Below, piece after piece: positions 4,045-5,091 of a DNA stretch of 5,091 nucleotides. Positions within the stretch are counted from its first letter, which is position 1. Every line of letters begins with the position of its first letter. The DNA is taken from assembly GCA_964547415.1 (NCBI GenBank), contig CAZJNX010000286.1, forward strand, positions 1 to 5,091, written 5' to 3'. The notes below the pieces were generated by a model, which was not told where the DNA came from, ran no database searches, and worked only from the letters and a program-made list of their open reading frames with translations. Origin of the DNA: CAZJNX01 sp964547415. Its GTDB lineage: Bacteria > Pseudomonadota > Alphaproteobacteria > Rhizobiales > Amorphaceae. Position numbers and translations under genes: made by a program.

Positions 4045-5091
4045 ATGAACAGCAAAGAGCGCTATCATCCGCAAGAGGTCGAGGCCCGGTGGCAGGCCAC
4101 CTGGGAAGAGCGTGGCGTCTTCCGCTGCGACAACGACGACCCGCGGCCAAAGTATTACGTCCTGGAGATGTTTCCCTATCCCTCGGGGCGCATCCACATG
4201 GGCCACGTCCGCAACTATACGATGGGAGACGTGATCGCCCGATACAAGCGGGCGAAGGGATTCAACGTCCTCCATCCGATGGGGTGGGACGCTTTCGGCA
4301 TGCCGGCCGAGAACGCGGCGATGCAGAACCGCATCCACCCACGGGACTGGACTTACGAAAACATCGCGACCATGCGTAGCCAATTGAAGTCGATGGGTCT
4401 TTCCATCGACTGGAGCCGCGAGCTGGCGACCTGTGATGTCGAGTACTATGAACAACAGCAGCGCCTGTTTCTCGATTTCTACCGCGCCGGGCTCGTCGAT
4501 CGCAAGACCTCCAAGGTCAACTGGGACCCGGTGGACCGGACCGTGCTCGCCAACGAGCAGGTGATCGACGGTCGCGGCTGGCGCTCGGGCGCCCTCGTGG
4601 AAAGCCGCGAGCTCACCCAGTGGTTCTTCCGGATCACCGACTACGCCGAGGATCTTCTCTCCGCCCTCGACCGGCTCCCCCGCTGGCCGGAAAAGGTGCG
4701 GCTGATGCAGAGGAACTGGATCGGCCGGTCCGAGGGCCTCAGGATGCGCTTCGCCTTCGCCGGCGACACGCCCGACGGGCGCAGGGACCTCGAGGTCTTC
4801 ACCACGCGCCCCGATACCATCTTCGGCGCGTCCTTCATGGCGATCTCGCCCGACCACCCGCTCGCCAAGGCGGTGGCCGCCCGCTCGCCCGAGGTCGCCG
4901 CCTTCATCGACGAGTGCCACCGCATGGGCACCAGCGAGGCGGTGATCGAGCAGGCGGAGAAGAAGGGCATCGACACGGGCCTCACCGTCGTCCACCCGTT
5001 CGACGACGGCTGGACGCTGCCGGTCTACGTCGCCAACTTCATCCTGATGGATTATGGAACCGGCGCCATCTTCGGCTGCCCGGCCCACGAC
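4045..5091 (+). CDS. leuS: Leucyl-tRNA synthetase, N-terminal 349 codons (runs off window)
   Basis: LeuRS is the class I synthetase that charges tRNA-Leu with leucine in the cytoplasm and clears mischarged products in its CP1 editing domain. The fragment covers about 40% of the usual ~870 residues. Visible parts are the catalytic FPYPSGRIHMGH (HIGH box at 51-54), HPMGWDAFGMPAENAA (77-92), NWIGRSEG (224-231), the editing-domain TTRPDT (253-258) and YGTGAIFGCPAHD (337-349). The last residue matches the editing-site aspartate of E. coli (Asp345). In the zinc-ribbon region, NWDP and GRGWRSG replace the cysteine-bearing NWCP and GCCWRC of E. coli. The KMSKS loop lies beyond the window. I chose the ATG at 4045 from homologous N-termini. 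An in-frame ATG at 4006 would add 13 residues, and neither has a good ribosome site. The first ~150 codons use many more A/T-ending codons than the rest. Confidence 0.98.
   Translation, partial: MNSKERYHPQEVEARWQATWEERGVFRCDNDDPRPKYYVLEMFPYPSGRIHMGHVRNYTMGDVIARYKRAKGFNVLHPMGWDAFGMPAENAAMQNRIHPRDWTYENIATMRSQLKSMGLSIDWSRELATCDVEYYEQQQRLFLDFYRAGLVDRKTSKVNWDPVDRTVLANEQVIDGRGWRSGALVESRELTQWFFRITDYAEDLLSALDRLPRWPEKVRLMQRNWIGRSEGLRMRFAFAGDTPDGRRDLEVFTTRPDTIFGASFMAISPDHPLAKAVAARSPEVAAFIDECHRMGTSEAVIEQAEKKGIDTGLTVVHPFDDGWTLPVYVANFILMDYGTGAIFGCPAHD

Noticed and set aside
2742..4055. Minus-strand open frame of 437 codons across yggS and the end of ureG
   Set aside because: It is in a different frame from the recognised yggS, rich in Arg, Pro and Gly, and antisense to the conserved ureG. 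It is a shadow frame.
3856..5088. Long minus-strand open frame (410 codons) opposite leuS
   Set aside because: It mirrors the leuS coding strand exactly; such antisense frames are common where third positions are nearly all G or C. The translation has no recognisable domain.
1..5091. CRISPR array, insertion sequence, tRNA or phage defence system
   Set aside because: No regularly spaced repeats, transposase motifs, terminal inverted repeats, tRNA cloverleaf or toxin/nuclease domains were seen on either strand. The ParA-like ATPase alone is not evidence of a defence or mobile system.

Overview
The window reads as chromosomal DNA from a high-G+C Alphaproteobacterium, most likely of the Hyphomicrobiales (Rhizobiales). 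The basis is the very G/C-rich third codon positions, a LeuRS that reads like the Rhizobium type as I remember it (NWDP and GRGWRSG in place of the zinc cysteines of the E. coli enzyme), and a yggS/leuS pairing I recall from that order. A run of ten N at 294-303 shows that this is a draft assembly.

Layout. On the minus strand at 1-324 is the N-terminal part of a KpsC/LpsZ-type capsular polysaccharide protein, cut by the window edge and crossed by the N run. Behind a strong hairpin (371-414), also on the minus strand at 420-1067, is a short ParF-type ParA ATPase with no visible ParB or ParG partner. A 127-bp divergent spacer separates it from a tightly packed plus-strand operon, ureE-ureF-ureG (1195-3000). 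These are the urease nickel-delivery accessory proteins, with overlapping gene ends that suggest translational coupling. A 169-bp convergent spacer follows, then minus-strand yggS (3170-3859, PLP homeostasis). A 185-bp divergent spacer with a cluster of CCCGGGC palindromes leads to plus-strand leuS (leucyl-tRNA synthetase), of which 349 codons are present before the window ends inside the editing domain.

How the genes work together. Only ureE, ureF and ureG form an obvious functional unit: UreG (GTPase) and UreF act with UreD on apo-urease, and UreE supplies nickel. The urease structural genes ureABC and ureD are absent from the window, and an unrelated divergent gene sits where they would lie upstream. 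yggS and leuS are housekeeping genes. The capsule-type gene and the ParA-like gene are codirectional neighbours, but the hairpin between them argues against a simple shared transcript.

I see no tRNA, rRNA, CRISPR array, insertion sequence or convincing novel system. The points most worth a second look are the abrupt codon-usage change inside leuS, the orphan ParF-like protein next to a surface-polysaccharide gene, the detached ureEFG cluster and the palindrome cluster upstream of leuS.
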